The notes below the pieces were generated by a model, which was not told the DNA's origin, searched no databases, and saw nothing but the letters and a program-made list of their open reading frames with translations. Made by a program: the position numbers and the translations under genes. From Psychroflexus lacisalsi (GTDB taxonomy: Bacteria; Bacteroidota; Bacteroidia; Flavobacteriales; Flavobacteriaceae): 64,000 bases of DNA. The stretch covers positions 434,001 through 498,000 of the forward strand of contig NZ_JAIQYZ010000001.1 in NCBI RefSeq assembly GCF_020164495.1. Direction: 5' to 3'. Below are positions 54,902-63,354 of this stretch, piece by piece (the stretch's first letter is position 1; each line of letters starts with the position of its first letter).

Positions 54902-56714
54902 TGAGTTTGAAGGTTTCTTTTTGGTTGTTTTCGCCTATAATAGTCACTAAATAGACCCCTGTAGAGAGTGAATTAGCATCATAACTAAAAGGAGACGTGT
55001 TACTTTTAAATTGACCAGCATCTACTTTTTGTCCTAATAGCGAATAAATACTGAAGCTATAACTTTCGCTCGAGCTAGATAAGACTTGAATATTAAACTT
55101 ATCATTTACAGGATTGGGATAAACCTTAAAGTTTTGAGGGATTGTGTCCTCGTTAGATAACGAGTTCGACTCTATAATGAAACCATATCTAAGGTCTGGT
55201 TCTCCTTCAGCAACCTGGTAATCTACTGTGAATTCACCTTCATTTATCGGATATTCAAGATCCAAATAAAAGTCTTTTAAAACCATATCTGTTTCAGACA
55301 CATTTGAGGGGTTTACTTTAAATTGGTAAGCGCCTTTTCTTTTGTTTTTCAAACTCAGCATTATAGTATCTATTTCTTCTGGGAATCCTCGTTCTTCAAT
55401 ACTCAAATATCTACCCTGTGCATAGATAGATAAACTCTCATCGTAATTCTGAAATTTTTTAGCGTCCTTTAGATCAACTTCTGAATTTGCTCCTGCTTTT
55501 AGCTTAAGACTGGTAGCATCAATGGTTTTATTATTGGACTGCAACAACACATCGATTCTCGATTCTTGGTTGAAACTTGAAGGCTGAAGTTGAGAAATAT
55601 CCTTGTAATTTTCAGTGTAGTTGATAGAAATCGAGGTTGCCCCAGTATTTTTTGCTTCAACGAAAACAGCTTGCCAAGGCTGTATAAATTGATTAGCATC
55701 AGAACCTTGAGCATTAGTCCCCGCAGGTAATTCGACAGTTGCATAACCTCCACGAGTATTTAGTGTAGGGTCGTAAACGTAAATAAAACTTTCATTGAGA
55801 TTGGGATTATTATTCATGATAGAATTAGCATCAATACTACTATGGTAGGGATTACTCAGCAAAATAAAACTATTATCTGTTATCAAATTGACCTGTTTTG
55901 TAAAGCCTAAAATAGCAGGATTTCCTGTTAATCTTAAGGTTGTTTCTGGACCAATTGCTGTGTTGGAATTTAAGGTAGTAGATCTATCTCCTCTTATCAA
56001 TAAAGTAAAACTCTCGCCTTTATCGAATTTTTCGATATCTGTATTAGCAAAAGCAGACCATGACTGTGGGCCTTCATCCCAACTATAAAGAGAGGAGTTT
56101 CCGGAAAGTGTTGCATCGAACCCATTATTTCCAGACTTTGAACCCGTAATGTGCGTTCCGAAACCTGCTATGGTATCTATATTATCTGTAGGATAATTGG
56201 TTCCAGTATTGTGTTGACCTTCTTGGAGATTATCTAAAATTGGACCTGAGGTAGAAACAGGGGAAGAGAAGTACCTAAAGGCTCTGTTGGATTTAGGAAT
56301 AAAATGTTCAATTATAAAGTCTCCAGTTATGCTTCCGCCTGTATTTATTCCCATCTGGGCGGTTAGCGTGTCGTTGCTTTTTAAAGTCAAACGGCCGTTT
56401 GGAGAAAAAGCCCCTCCATGTATTTCAAAGGTTCTAAAGACATCTTGGTTCCCATTTGTTACTTCAACTTGTCCAGAACCTTTATCAATATTGAAATGTT
56501 CGATGAGACCTTCTCCTGAAATCGATTGTGCTTGATCTCCTATTAACTTAAGTTGTCCATTTCCCAAAAAACGTCCTTCATGGCGAAGATCGCCACCAAT
56601 CGATAAATTGACAGAATTCTCTAAAACCACTAAAGTAGATTCACCCACATAAACTTGGCTCATTAAACTTTGTGAGAAGACAATTAAAATAATAATCAAA
56701 AGTGCTTTTTTCAT
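54891..56714 (-). CDS. T9SS-secreted surface protein, third member of the paralogue family
   Basis: A 607-residue exported protein. The signal peptide ends near SLMSQ. An N-terminal beta-helix-like part (LGNGQLKLIGDQAQSISGEG) leads into the block shared with the proteins at 13482 and 16910: TAQMGINTGGSITGD, NRAFRYFSSPVSTSG, GFGTHITGS, SNPYHSSIDANSIM, FIQPWQAVFVEA. The type A sorting domain begins VYPNPVNDKF near 530 and ends ETFKLIKL. It is more divergent than the other two and lacks their promoter box, having instead a TAATTTTG box at its start. The function of the shared block is unknown. Confidence 0.88.
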   Translation of the reverse strand: MKKALLIIILIVFSQSLMSQVYVGESTLVVLENSVNLSIGGDLRHEGRFLGNGQLKLIGDQAQSISGEGLIEHFNIDKGSGQVEVTNGNQDVFRTFEIHGGAFSPNGRLTLKSNDTLTAQMGINTGGSITGDFIIEHFIPKSNRAFRYFSSPVSTSGPILDNLQEGQHNTGTNYPTDNIDTIAGFGTHITGSKSGNNGFDATLSGNSSLYSWDEGPQSWSAFANTDIEKFDKGESFTLLIRGDRSTTLNSNTAIGPETTLRLTGNPAILGFTKQVNLITDNSFILLSNPYHSSIDANSIMNNNPNLNESFIYVYDPTLNTRGGYATVELPAGTNAQGSDANQFIQPWQAVFVEAKNTGATSISINYTENYKDISQLQPSSFNQESRIDVLLQSNNKTIDATSLKLKAGANSEVDLKDAKKFQNYDESLSIYAQGRYLSIEERGFPEEIDTIMLSLKNKRKGAYQFKVNPSNVSETDMVLKDFYLDLEYPINEGEFTVDYQVAEGEPDLRYGFIIESNSLSNEDTIPQNFKVYPNPVNDKFNIQVLSSSSESYSFSIYSLLGQKVDAGQFKSNTSPFSYDANSLSTGVYLVTIIGENNQKETFKLIKL

Positions 56715-56718
56715 TAAG

Positions 56719-56735
56719 CAAAATTACTAAATTTG
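56719..56735. promoter_or_regulatory. back-to-back -7 boxes of two divergent surface-protein genes
   Basis: On the minus strand TAATTTTG (56719-56726) ends 4 bases before the T9SS gene ATG. On the plus strand TAAATTTG (56728-56735) lies 23 bases before the ATG at 56759. The two TAnnTTTG matches are one base apart, so polymerase binding for one gene should exclude the other. Confidence 0.5.
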
Positions 56736-56758
56736 CAACAATAAATTATAATATAATT

Positions 56759-58195
56759 ATGAAAAAAAGCCAAAAGTTATTTTTGATTGCTCTTTTTGTA
56801 TTTCAAATCCATTATGCTCAAGTAGGTATTGGAACAGAAGATCCGCAGACTTCGTCTATTTTGGAAGTAGAATCCACCGAGCAAGGTGTCCTCCTTCCAA
56901 GGATGAGTACCTCACAAAGAACTTCTATAGTTGACCCAGCTAATGGGTTAACTGTTTTTGATACAGATTTACAATCTTATTATTTCTATAATTTGGATGA
57001 TTCGAGTTGGGAAAGTTTAAGCTCATCACGATTGAACCGTGTTAATCTTGTCTTAGTAAAATCCCAAGCTGATTTTCCAGATCCTTCTGGAGGGAAAATA
57101 ACTTTAGACGAGAATACTTATTATGAAATTAATGGAATCGTTTCTCTTAATACACCAATAGAACTCAATGGCGCTTATATTTCTGGATTAGATGCCTCTG
57201 AAGACGTTTTATTAAAATCTTCAGGAAATGTTTTTGAGGGTACTGGTGGTAGTATAAGAAATATAACTATTGCTGGGGGAGGTAATGCCTTTTCCATTAC
57301 AAGTGGTACCTCCTTACTCGTTCAAAATACCATTATTTCGGGTATGGGAAATGTGGGTAGTGTGAGTGATGTAGGATTTGTTTTTTTTAGCAATGTCCAG
57401 TATTTATCCAACTCAAATGGTATTGTTTATACAAATATCACTAACTTATTATTAAATAATCAAGCCTGGCAAGCCAGTAATAGCGGTACTTTTGAGAAAT
57501 TTGTTGGAAACTTTGACTTGATTCAAAAAGGGAGTGGTTTTTCTACAGCGAATGGTACTTCAACGGCGATAGACGTTTCAGCAAATCCAGCAGTTGGAGT
57601 TGGAGTAATTTCTGGGACAGTTTTCTCAGGAAGCTCAGAGTCTATGATAAACAGGTATACAACTGCTCAAACCAATCTTAATTTTGCTAAAGAGTGGTTT
57701 GTTCAAGCTCCAGGAATACAGGACGAGTACGATGATATCGCTACGGGTAATGTTTATTACGATGGAACATTAAATCAAGGTTATGGTATCACATCGCCTA
57801 CTAGCATAACTATTCCATTTAAATTAACTGGAGGAAATGCTGAGAACAACTTTGCCATCAATTTATTAAGATTTTCATCAATTACCGCTAATAATAGACT
57901 GGTATATAATGGAAAAGAGGCCGGAGCTTTTTCAGTTAATGCTTCTTTATCAGTAAGAGGAACAAATTCCCAAGGAGCTTTTTATTCTTTTTTTATAAGA
58001 AGAAATGGGACGGAAACCTTAAACAGAACCAATGCTATTTTCTATGTTGAAAATACAACAAGCGTTTCAAGCGTTTCCCTATCAGGTACAGTTGTACTTG
58101 AACCTGATGATTTCATCGAAATTTGGGGTCAAAAGTTATCTGGAACAGGATCTGGAACTTTGGTTATTTTTTCTCAAAATTTAAATGTCAATTAA
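56759..58195 (+). CDS. surface protein with GIGT-type N-terminus and phage-fibre-like C-terminus
   Basis: A 478-residue exported protein; the ATG at 56759 gives a clean signal peptide (MKKSQKLFLIALFVFQIHYAQ). The N-terminal module VGIGTEDPQTSSILEVEST, GVLLPRMSTSQRTSI, ANGLTVFDTDLQSYYFYNLDDSSWESL is typical of Bacteroidota surface proteins related to tail-fibre or adhesin repeats. The middle is probably a right-handed beta-helix (ISGLDASEDVLLKSSGNVFEG...NITIAGGGNAF). The C-terminus (FSSITANNRLVYNGKEAG...LSGTVVLEPDDFIEIWGQKL) resembles phage or C1q-like structural domains. There is no T9SS sorting tail. Function unknown. Its stop abuts that of the next gene. Confidence 0.8.
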   Translation: MKKSQKLFLIALFVFQIHYAQVGIGTEDPQTSSILEVESTEQGVLLPRMSTSQRTSIVDPANGLTVFDTDLQSYYFYNLDDSSWESLSSSRLNRVNLVLVKSQADFPDPSGGKITLDENTYYEINGIVSLNTPIELNGAYISGLDASEDVLLKSSGNVFEGTGGSIRNITIAGGGNAFSITSGTSLLVQNTIISGMGNVGSVSDVGFVFFSNVQYLSNSNGIVYTNITNLLLNNQAWQASNSGTFEKFVGNFDLIQKGSGFSTANGTSTAIDVSANPAVGVGVISGTVFSGSSESMINRYTTAQTNLNFAKEWFVQAPGIQDEYDDIATGNVYYDGTLNQGYGITSPTSITIPFKLTGGNAENNFAINLLRFSSITANNRLVYNGKEAGAFSVNASLSVRGTNSQGAFYSFFIRRNGTETLNRTNAIFYVENTTSVSSVSLSGTVVLEPDDFIEIWGQKLSGTGSGTLVIFSQNLNVN

Positions 58196-58840
58196 CTAAA
58201 ACAAAAAACCTATAGAAAAGCTCCAAACTTCATTGAACTGGTCACCTGCAAGTTCTTTGTCGATGTCGTTTATGCTTTTTTCGTAGCGGGCTTGTATCAT
58301 AAAATTTTGACTGAGTTTGTAGCGCAGCCCACCTAATAAACCCAGTTCCAATCCCTCGTACCTGCTAGTTTGGTCTATCGTTTTAGTTGCACTATCTAAC
58401 TGGCCAGACTCATTATTTATAGATCTTTCCTCTCTTTCCTCCTCAGCATCTACCAAATAACCAACTTGCACACCACCTTCTATCCAAAGTTGTTCAATAA
58501 GGTTATAACTTACTAAAACAGGTAAATTAATATATTGCATTCTGGTGAGACTTTTAATCTCATCAATATTTACATTTTCAGAATTAAACCTTTCTGAAAA
58601 CCCTTGCTCAGAATAGAGCAGCTCAGCTTGTATACCCAGCTTAGGTAAGATTTTATATAAACCATATCCTCCTATATTCATAGAAGCTTTTGTATCGTAG
58701 TTTGAAACTTTATCCCCATCCCCAGAGATACTGGATAAATTGACACCTCCTTTAAATCCGTATTCAAAATACTCTTGTTGAGCATTTGTAGTCATAGAGA
58801 CAAATAACAAGGATATAATGGCTAACGATGTAAGTTTCAT
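58196..58840 (-). CDS. outer-membrane beta-barrel protein (PorT/OmpA-like fold)
   Basis: A 214-residue protein with signal peptide (to about TTNAQ) and an eight-strand barrel pattern: FEYGFKGGVNLSSISG, IGGYGLYKILPKLGIQAELLYSEQGFSE, MQYINLPVLVSYNLIEQLWIEGGVQVGYLVDA, LELGLLGGLRYKLSQNFMIQARYEKSI, ending in the aromatic FSIGFLF. This fits the outer membrane protein beta-barrel family common in Bacteroidota; a specific role is not known. The stop codons of this gene and its convergent neighbour are directly adjacent. Confidence 0.88.
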   Translation of the reverse strand: MKLTSLAIISLLFVSMTTNAQQEYFEYGFKGGVNLSSISGDGDKVSNYDTKASMNIGGYGLYKILPKLGIQAELLYSEQGFSERFNSENVNIDEIKSLTRMQYINLPVLVSYNLIEQLWIEGGVQVGYLVDAEEEREERSINNESGQLDSATKTIDQTSRYEGLELGLLGGLRYKLSQNFMIQARYEKSINDIDKELAGDQFNEVWSFSIGFLF

Positions 58841-58922
58841 AATAATAAATTTTACATAAAATTAGACTTTTTTAAGGGTTTGTAAATCTTCGTTAATTCA
58901 ATTTTAACCTTGCTGGGTTTTA

Positions 58923-58969
58923 TTGTAAGTTACAAGAACTCGATTTGAATAATGAGTAACCTATGTTAC
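58923..58969. promoter_or_regulatory. two inverted repeats upstream of the YeeE/YedE pair
   Basis: TTGTAAGTTACAA (58923-58935) is a perfect palindrome around one base, and GTAAC-CTAT-GTTAC (58956-58969) is a second. The half sites are similar (GTTACA) and lie 47-93 bases before the transporter start. The form recalls Crp/Fnr-type operators. No regulator gene adjoins them. Confidence 0.4.
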
Positions 58970-59015
58970 AGTAGAACGCCTATTTATAGCTTTAATTTGC
59001 ATAAAATGTTTAATT

Positions 59016-59570
59016 ATGGAATGGATTATGAATCCTTGGCCTTGGTATGTTTCTGGGCCTCTTATTGCTTTAGTTATGTTTGCTTTGCTATTTGTAGGTA
59101 AGCAATTTGGGATGTCTTCCAATTTAAGAACCGCCTGTTCTATAGGAGGAGCTGGTAAAGCATCAGATTTTTTTGATTTTGATTGGAAAAAAGAACGCTG
59201 GAATCTCATTGTGGTTTTAGGGGCTATCATTGGAGGGTTTTTATCAGCTAATTACTTGTCCGATCATACAGTCGATATCAATCCCGATGTCGTTACTACA
59301 CTGGAATCCTATGGAATTAACAGTGCTGGAAAGGCGTACTTGCCCATAGAGATTTTTGGCACTGAGAGTTTGAGCGATCCTAAAATTCTTGCTGTTTTAC
59401 TCATAGGAGGATTTCTAGTCGGTTTTGGATCTCGGTATGCTGGGGGATGTACTTCCGGGCATGCTATTTCCGGTTTAAGCAATTTGCAACTTCCTTCATT
59501 AATTGCAGTAATTGGATTTTTTATAGGAGGATTGATCATGATTAATTTTATTTATCCCTTAATTTTTTAA
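59016..59570 (+). CDS. YeeE/YedE-family sulfur-compound transporter, first half
   Basis: A 184-residue membrane protein with about five helices. The key motif FGSRYAGGCTSGHAISGLSNLQLPS carries the conserved Cys used in thiosulfate transport by YeeE/TsuA proteins, and ACSIGG holds a second Cys. It is a half-size unit, paired with the next gene 4 bases downstream, which together should form the full transporter fold. The likely role is uptake or export of thiosulfate or a related sulfur compound. Confidence 0.9.
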   Translation: MEWIMNPWPWYVSGPLIALVMFALLFVGKQFGMSSNLRTACSIGGAGKASDFFDFDWKKERWNLIVVLGAIIGGFLSANYLSDHTVDINPDVVTTLESYGINSAGKAYLPIEIFGTESLSDPKILAVLLIGGFLVGFGSRYAGGCTSGHAISGLSNLQLPSLIAVIGFFIGGLIMINFIYPLIF

Positions 59571-59574
59571 GCGT

Positions 59575-59988
59575 ATGAAAACCTTAGTTTACTTAATTAT
59601 AGGTACCTTTTTTGGTATCGTCATGTACAAATCTGAAGCAGCGTCTTGGTTTAGAATTTATGAAATGTTCGAATTTGGGTCTTTCCATATGTATGGTATT
59701 ATAGGCTCTGCTTTGGCAATAGGAGTAATTGGGACTCAGATTATAAAACGTAGAAACATTAAAGCTTTAGGAGGGCAAGACATGCAACTAAGCCCTAAAG
59801 CCATGAGTATACCACGTTATTTATTTGGTGGAATCTTATTCGGATTGGGTTGGGCGCTTGCCGGTGCCTGTCCTGGCCCTATGTATGTTCTCGCAGGAGC
59901 GGGTTACGGATCTATTCTGATAGTGATTTTTGGTGCAATTCTAGGTACATTTATCTATGGACTTATCAGAAACAAACTTCCACACTAA
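59575..59988 (+). CDS. YeeE/YedE-family sulfur-compound transporter, second half
   Basis: A 137-residue membrane protein with four helices. The hallmark FGLGWALAGACPGPMYVLAGAG has the conserved Cys of YeeE/YedE proteins (DUF6691-type half). It is co-transcribed with the first half and followed by a strong terminator, so the pair is a compact two-gene operon. Confidence 0.9.
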   Translation: MKTLVYLIIGTFFGIVMYKSEAASWFRIYEMFEFGSFHMYGIIGSALAIGVIGTQIIKRRNIKALGGQDMQLSPKAMSIPRYLFGGILFGLGWALAGACPGPMYVLAGAGYGSILIVIFGAILGTFIYGLIRNKLPH

Positions 59989-60015
59989 TCGTAAAAACTA
60001 TTTACTAAAAAAAAG

Positions 60016-60043
60016 CTTCGTTTCTTAACGAAGTTTTTTTTTT
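60016..60043 (+). terminator. terminator of the YeeE/YedE operon
   Basis: Stem CTTCGTT / AACGAAG with a TCTT loop followed by ten T. A-rich bases precede the stem and could extend it. Confidence 0.9.
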
Positions 60044-60134
60044 GGACAAGGTTTAAACTTTTTCTAATTTAGTAAGTCCTATTAAATAATAAAGCTGAAT
60101 AGTTCAGTTATACTGACTTAATACTAAAGCAACT

Positions 60135-62621
60135 ATGTTCAAAAAATTACTTTACTACACGTGTGTAGCAGGAATGGTAGTTTCGATGTCATCGTGTTCT
60201 ATCCTTCAGGGTAAAAAAGATGATAAATCCGCTGCCCAATCTAAGGAGAAGCCCAAAAATGGTGTAAAACCTTACGGCAAAATTATCACGAAAAAGGCAA
60301 AATCCGACGAAGGATTGTTTACTGTTCACAAGGTAGACCAAGATTACTTTTTTGAAATCCCAGACTCGCTTTTCAATAGAGAGATGTTAATGGTAACTCG
60401 TATTGCTCAAACTGCTCAAGGCATTGGCTTTGGTGGAGGAAAGCAAAACGAACAAGTATTGCGCTGGCAACGTAAAGGAGACAAAGTTAATCTTAGAGTT
60501 GTTTCCTACGATATTGCAGCGGCAGACTCGTTACCTATTTATGAAGCGGTAGTAAATTCCAATTTTGAACCCATTTTATATTCGTTTGATGTAAAAGCTT
60601 ACAAAAAAGATTCTATCCACAATAACACAGTTATAGATGTTACGGATTTATTTCAGAAGGATGTTGAAGCTCTTGGCTTGCAAAGTAGACGAAGAAAACC
60701 TTATAAAATTTCCAGATTAGATGACAATCGGTCTTATATAGACACCATAAGAAGTTATCCTGAAAACATAGAGATCAGACACGTCAAAACTTACAATGCA
60801 GGTGAGCCACCTTCCAATTCTAGTACGGGTTCAGTCTCATTGAAATTTAGTAACTCAATGGTCTTATTGCCAAAAGAACCTATGAGACGACGTTACTTCG
60901 ACCAACGTGTGGGTTGGTTTACAAGTAACCAAACAGATTATGGTTTAGATAATCAAAAGTCTGAAACAGTTGAGTATTTAGACCGTTACCGCCTTGAGGT
61001 GAAAGATGAAGATCTTGAGAAGTTCAAAAATGGCGAGTTAGTGGAACCTAAAGAACAGATCATTTATTACATAGACAGAGCGACTCCAGAAAAATGGAGA
61101 AAATATATTAAACAAGGGATAGAAGATTGGCAAGTAGCCTTTGAAGCTGCTGGTTTTAAAAATGCTATCATTGCTATGGATCCTCCTACAAAAGAAGAAG
61201 ATCCAGATTGGAGTCCTGAAGATGTCAGGTATTCTGTAGTAAGATATCTAGCGTCTCCAATACCAAATGCGAATGGACCTCACGTGAGTGATCCAAGATC
61301 TGGAGAAATCTTGGAGTCTGATATCAATTGGTATCACAATGTGATGACTTTACTTCGCAACTGGTTCTTTGTGCAAACTGCAGCAATTAACCCAGAGGCT
61401 AGAGGTGTTGAGTTTAAAGATGAGGTGATGGGACGTTTAATTCGTTTTGTATCGTCTCACGAAGTTGGACACACGCTTGGACTTCCACACAACATGGGAA
61501 GTAGTGTAGCTTACGGTGTTGAGGACTTAAGAAGTCCAGAATTCACTAAAGAATTTGGTACAGCTCCTTCCATTATGGATTATGCAAGATTCAATTATAT
61601 CGCTCAACCAGGTGATGGAGATGTGTCCTTAATGCCAAACGTTGGACCTTACGATAAGTATTCAATTGCTTGGGGGTACAGACCTATTTTGGACAAAACA
61701 CCAGAAGAGGAAAAAGAAGTTCTCAACCAGTGGATCTTAGAAAAAGCAGGAGATCCTATCTATAGATTTGGAAAACAACAATCTGGAGGTGTGATCGATC
61801 CAAGTTCGCAAACTGAAGATCTTGGGGATGATTCTATGCAAGCCAGCACTTATGGTATTGAAAATCTTAAAAGAATTGTTCCAAACTTAATCGAATGGAC
61901 TGCAGAAGATGGTAAAAACTACGATGACTTAGAAGACCTATACAACCAAGTTTATGGACAGTACAACCGTTATATGGGCCATGTTGCCGCTAATATCGGT
62001 GGTGTTTACGAAATCTATAAAACTTACGATCAAGAGGGGGATGTTTATTCACACGCACCTAGAGATAAGCAAGTAAGAGCTATGGAATTTCTTCAAGCAG
62101 AATTGTTTGAAACTCCAGAATGGTTAATTGATACAGACATCTTCAACAAAATTCAATTTGACGGCTATCTTGAAAAAATCAAAAGCTATCAAGAAAGAGC
62201 TTTAAATGATGTTCTAGACTTCGGCCGTTTCGCAAGAATGATGGAAAATGAAGAGTTAAACGATGATGCGTACAACATTGTTGAAATGATGGAAGATTTG
62301 AGAACTGGTCTTTTCAGTGAATTAAGACGTGGTGAAGACATCAGTAGAATTCGTAGAAACCTTCAGAGAGCTTATATTGGAAGAATGCATGAGCTCATGA
62401 CAGAAGAGCAAACTAGCATTCCTGCACGATTCAGAAGTTTTGTCAGCCGAAGTAATATCGACGTGGAGACTAGTGATATCAGACCACTTGTAAGAGCTGA
62501 GTTAACTACTTTGCAAAGTGACATGAGAAGAGCAATCAGTAGAACTAGAGATACAATGACAAGATATCATCTGCAAGATGGAGTTGAGCGAATTGAGAAA
62601 ATTCTCAATCCAGATGCTTAA
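60135..62621 (+). CDS. zinc-dependent metalloprotease lipoprotein (DUF5117/DUF4953 type)
   Basis: An 828-residue lipoprotein with lipobox SMSSC. N-terminal DUF5118/DUF5117-like regions (FTVHKVDQDYFFEIPDSLFNREML, YFDQRVGWFTSNQTDYG) precede a metzincin-type catalytic site, SSHEVGHTLGLPHNMGSS, where H442, E443, H446 and H452 form HExxHxxGxxH. A Met-turn-like PSIMDYARFNYIAQPGD follows. The C-terminal 250 residues are helical. This secreted family is frequent in Bacteroidota; its substrate is unknown. It is monocistronic with a clear terminator. Confidence 0.92.
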   Translation: MFKKLLYYTCVAGMVVSMSSCSILQGKKDDKSAAQSKEKPKNGVKPYGKIITKKAKSDEGLFTVHKVDQDYFFEIPDSLFNREMLMVTRIAQTAQGIGFGGGKQNEQVLRWQRKGDKVNLRVVSYDIAAADSLPIYEAVVNSNFEPILYSFDVKAYKKDSIHNNTVIDVTDLFQKDVEALGLQSRRRKPYKISRLDDNRSYIDTIRSYPENIEIRHVKTYNAGEPPSNSSTGSVSLKFSNSMVLLPKEPMRRRYFDQRVGWFTSNQTDYGLDNQKSETVEYLDRYRLEVKDEDLEKFKNGELVEPKEQIIYYIDRATPEKWRKYIKQGIEDWQVAFEAAGFKNAIIAMDPPTKEEDPDWSPEDVRYSVVRYLASPIPNANGPHVSDPRSGEILESDINWYHNVMTLLRNWFFVQTAAINPEARGVEFKDEVMGRLIRFVSSHEVGHTLGLPHNMGSSVAYGVEDLRSPEFTKEFGTAPSIMDYARFNYIAQPGDGDVSLMPNVGPYDKYSIAWGYRPILDKTPEEEKEVLNQWILEKAGDPIYRFGKQQSGGVIDPSSQTEDLGDDSMQASTYGIENLKRIVPNLIEWTAEDGKNYDDLEDLYNQVYGQYNRYMGHVAANIGGVYEIYKTYDQEGDVYSHAPRDKQVRAMEFLQAELFETPEWLIDTDIFNKIQFDGYLEKIKSYQERALNDVLDFGRFARMMENEELNDDAYNIVEMMEDLRTGLFSELRRGEDISRIRRNLQRAYIGRMHELMTEEQTSIPARFRSFVSRSNIDVETSDIRPLVRAELTTLQSDMRRAISRTRDTMTRYHLQDGVERIEKILNPDA

Positions 62622-62642
62622 TTAATCTTTAATTCAAGTTTT

Positions 62643-62673
62643 AAAAGCCACTTTTATAAAGTGGCTTTTTTTT
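62643..62673 (+). terminator. terminator of the metalloprotease gene
   Basis: A 12-bp stem (AAAAGCCACTTT / AAAGTGGCTTTT) with a TAT loop, followed by a T-run. Confidence 0.92.
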
Positions 62674-62707
62674 GTTTCATATCTTTAACTCAAAAAAACA
62701 AATCATC

Positions 62708-63340
62708 ATGAAATACTTATTTTTCGTCTTATTGGTAACTGGTATAATCGCTTGTCAAGATTCTTCTGAGCCCAAAGCCAACGACACTAAAACCGAAGTT
62801 TTGGCAGAGGCAAATTCAGAAGAAATTATCAATCAAGAGTTTTGGAACAGGCTTTCTAAATTGAAAGGAAAAGCTTTTCAAGGCAAAGTTCTGGAAGCTC
62901 CAGAGGGAGACGATTTTAGAGAGAAAAACTTAGTGATGCATGTATTGGATGTGGAGGAAAATAAAATCTATATTCCTTTCAATGTAGGAGAAAATCGTTC
63001 AAGAACTTGGATTTTGTCCAAAACTAAAAGTGGAATACAGCTTAAACACGATCACCGTAAAGAAGATGGAAGCGAAGATGAAGTTACTATGTATGGTGGA
63101 GTCACACCAAATAGTGGCTCGGATGATTTAGCTATGTTTCCGGCGGACCAAGAGACCGTAGATTTATTGCCGGGAACGGCCACTAACTTATGGTGGATTA
63201 CCGTCGACGATGAACAATTTACTTATAACTTAAGGCGAATTGGTTCACCAATTAAATTTTCTATAGGTTTTGATTTGGAGTCACCAATTGATCTTCCGAA
63301 GCGATCTTGGGGGTGGGAGAATTATAAAATTGAAAAATAA
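62708..63340 (+). CDS. lipoprotein of unknown function
   Basis: A 210-residue lipoprotein with lipobox GIIAC after MKYLFFVLLVT. The ATG at 62708 is chosen; the reading frame extends 36 bases upstream into the T-run of the preceding terminator. The mature part has a short acidic linker and one domain (NRLSKLKGKAFQGKVLEAPEGDDFREKNLVMHV...GIQLKHDHRKEDGSEDEVTMYGG...ADQETVDLLPGTATNLWWI...GSPIKFSIGFDL). Similar proteins occur as secreted hypotheticals in flavobacteria. I do not recognise a named fold. Confidence 0.82.
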   Translation: MKYLFFVLLVTGIIACQDSSEPKANDTKTEVLAEANSEEIINQEFWNRLSKLKGKAFQGKVLEAPEGDDFREKNLVMHVLDVEENKIYIPFNVGENRSRTWILSKTKSGIQLKHDHRKEDGSEDEVTMYGGVTPNSGSDDLAMFPADQETVDLLPGTATNLWWITVDDEQFTYNLRRIGSPIKFSIGFDLESPIDLPKRSWGWENYKIEK

Positions 63341-63354
63341 GGCAAGGCTAAATT

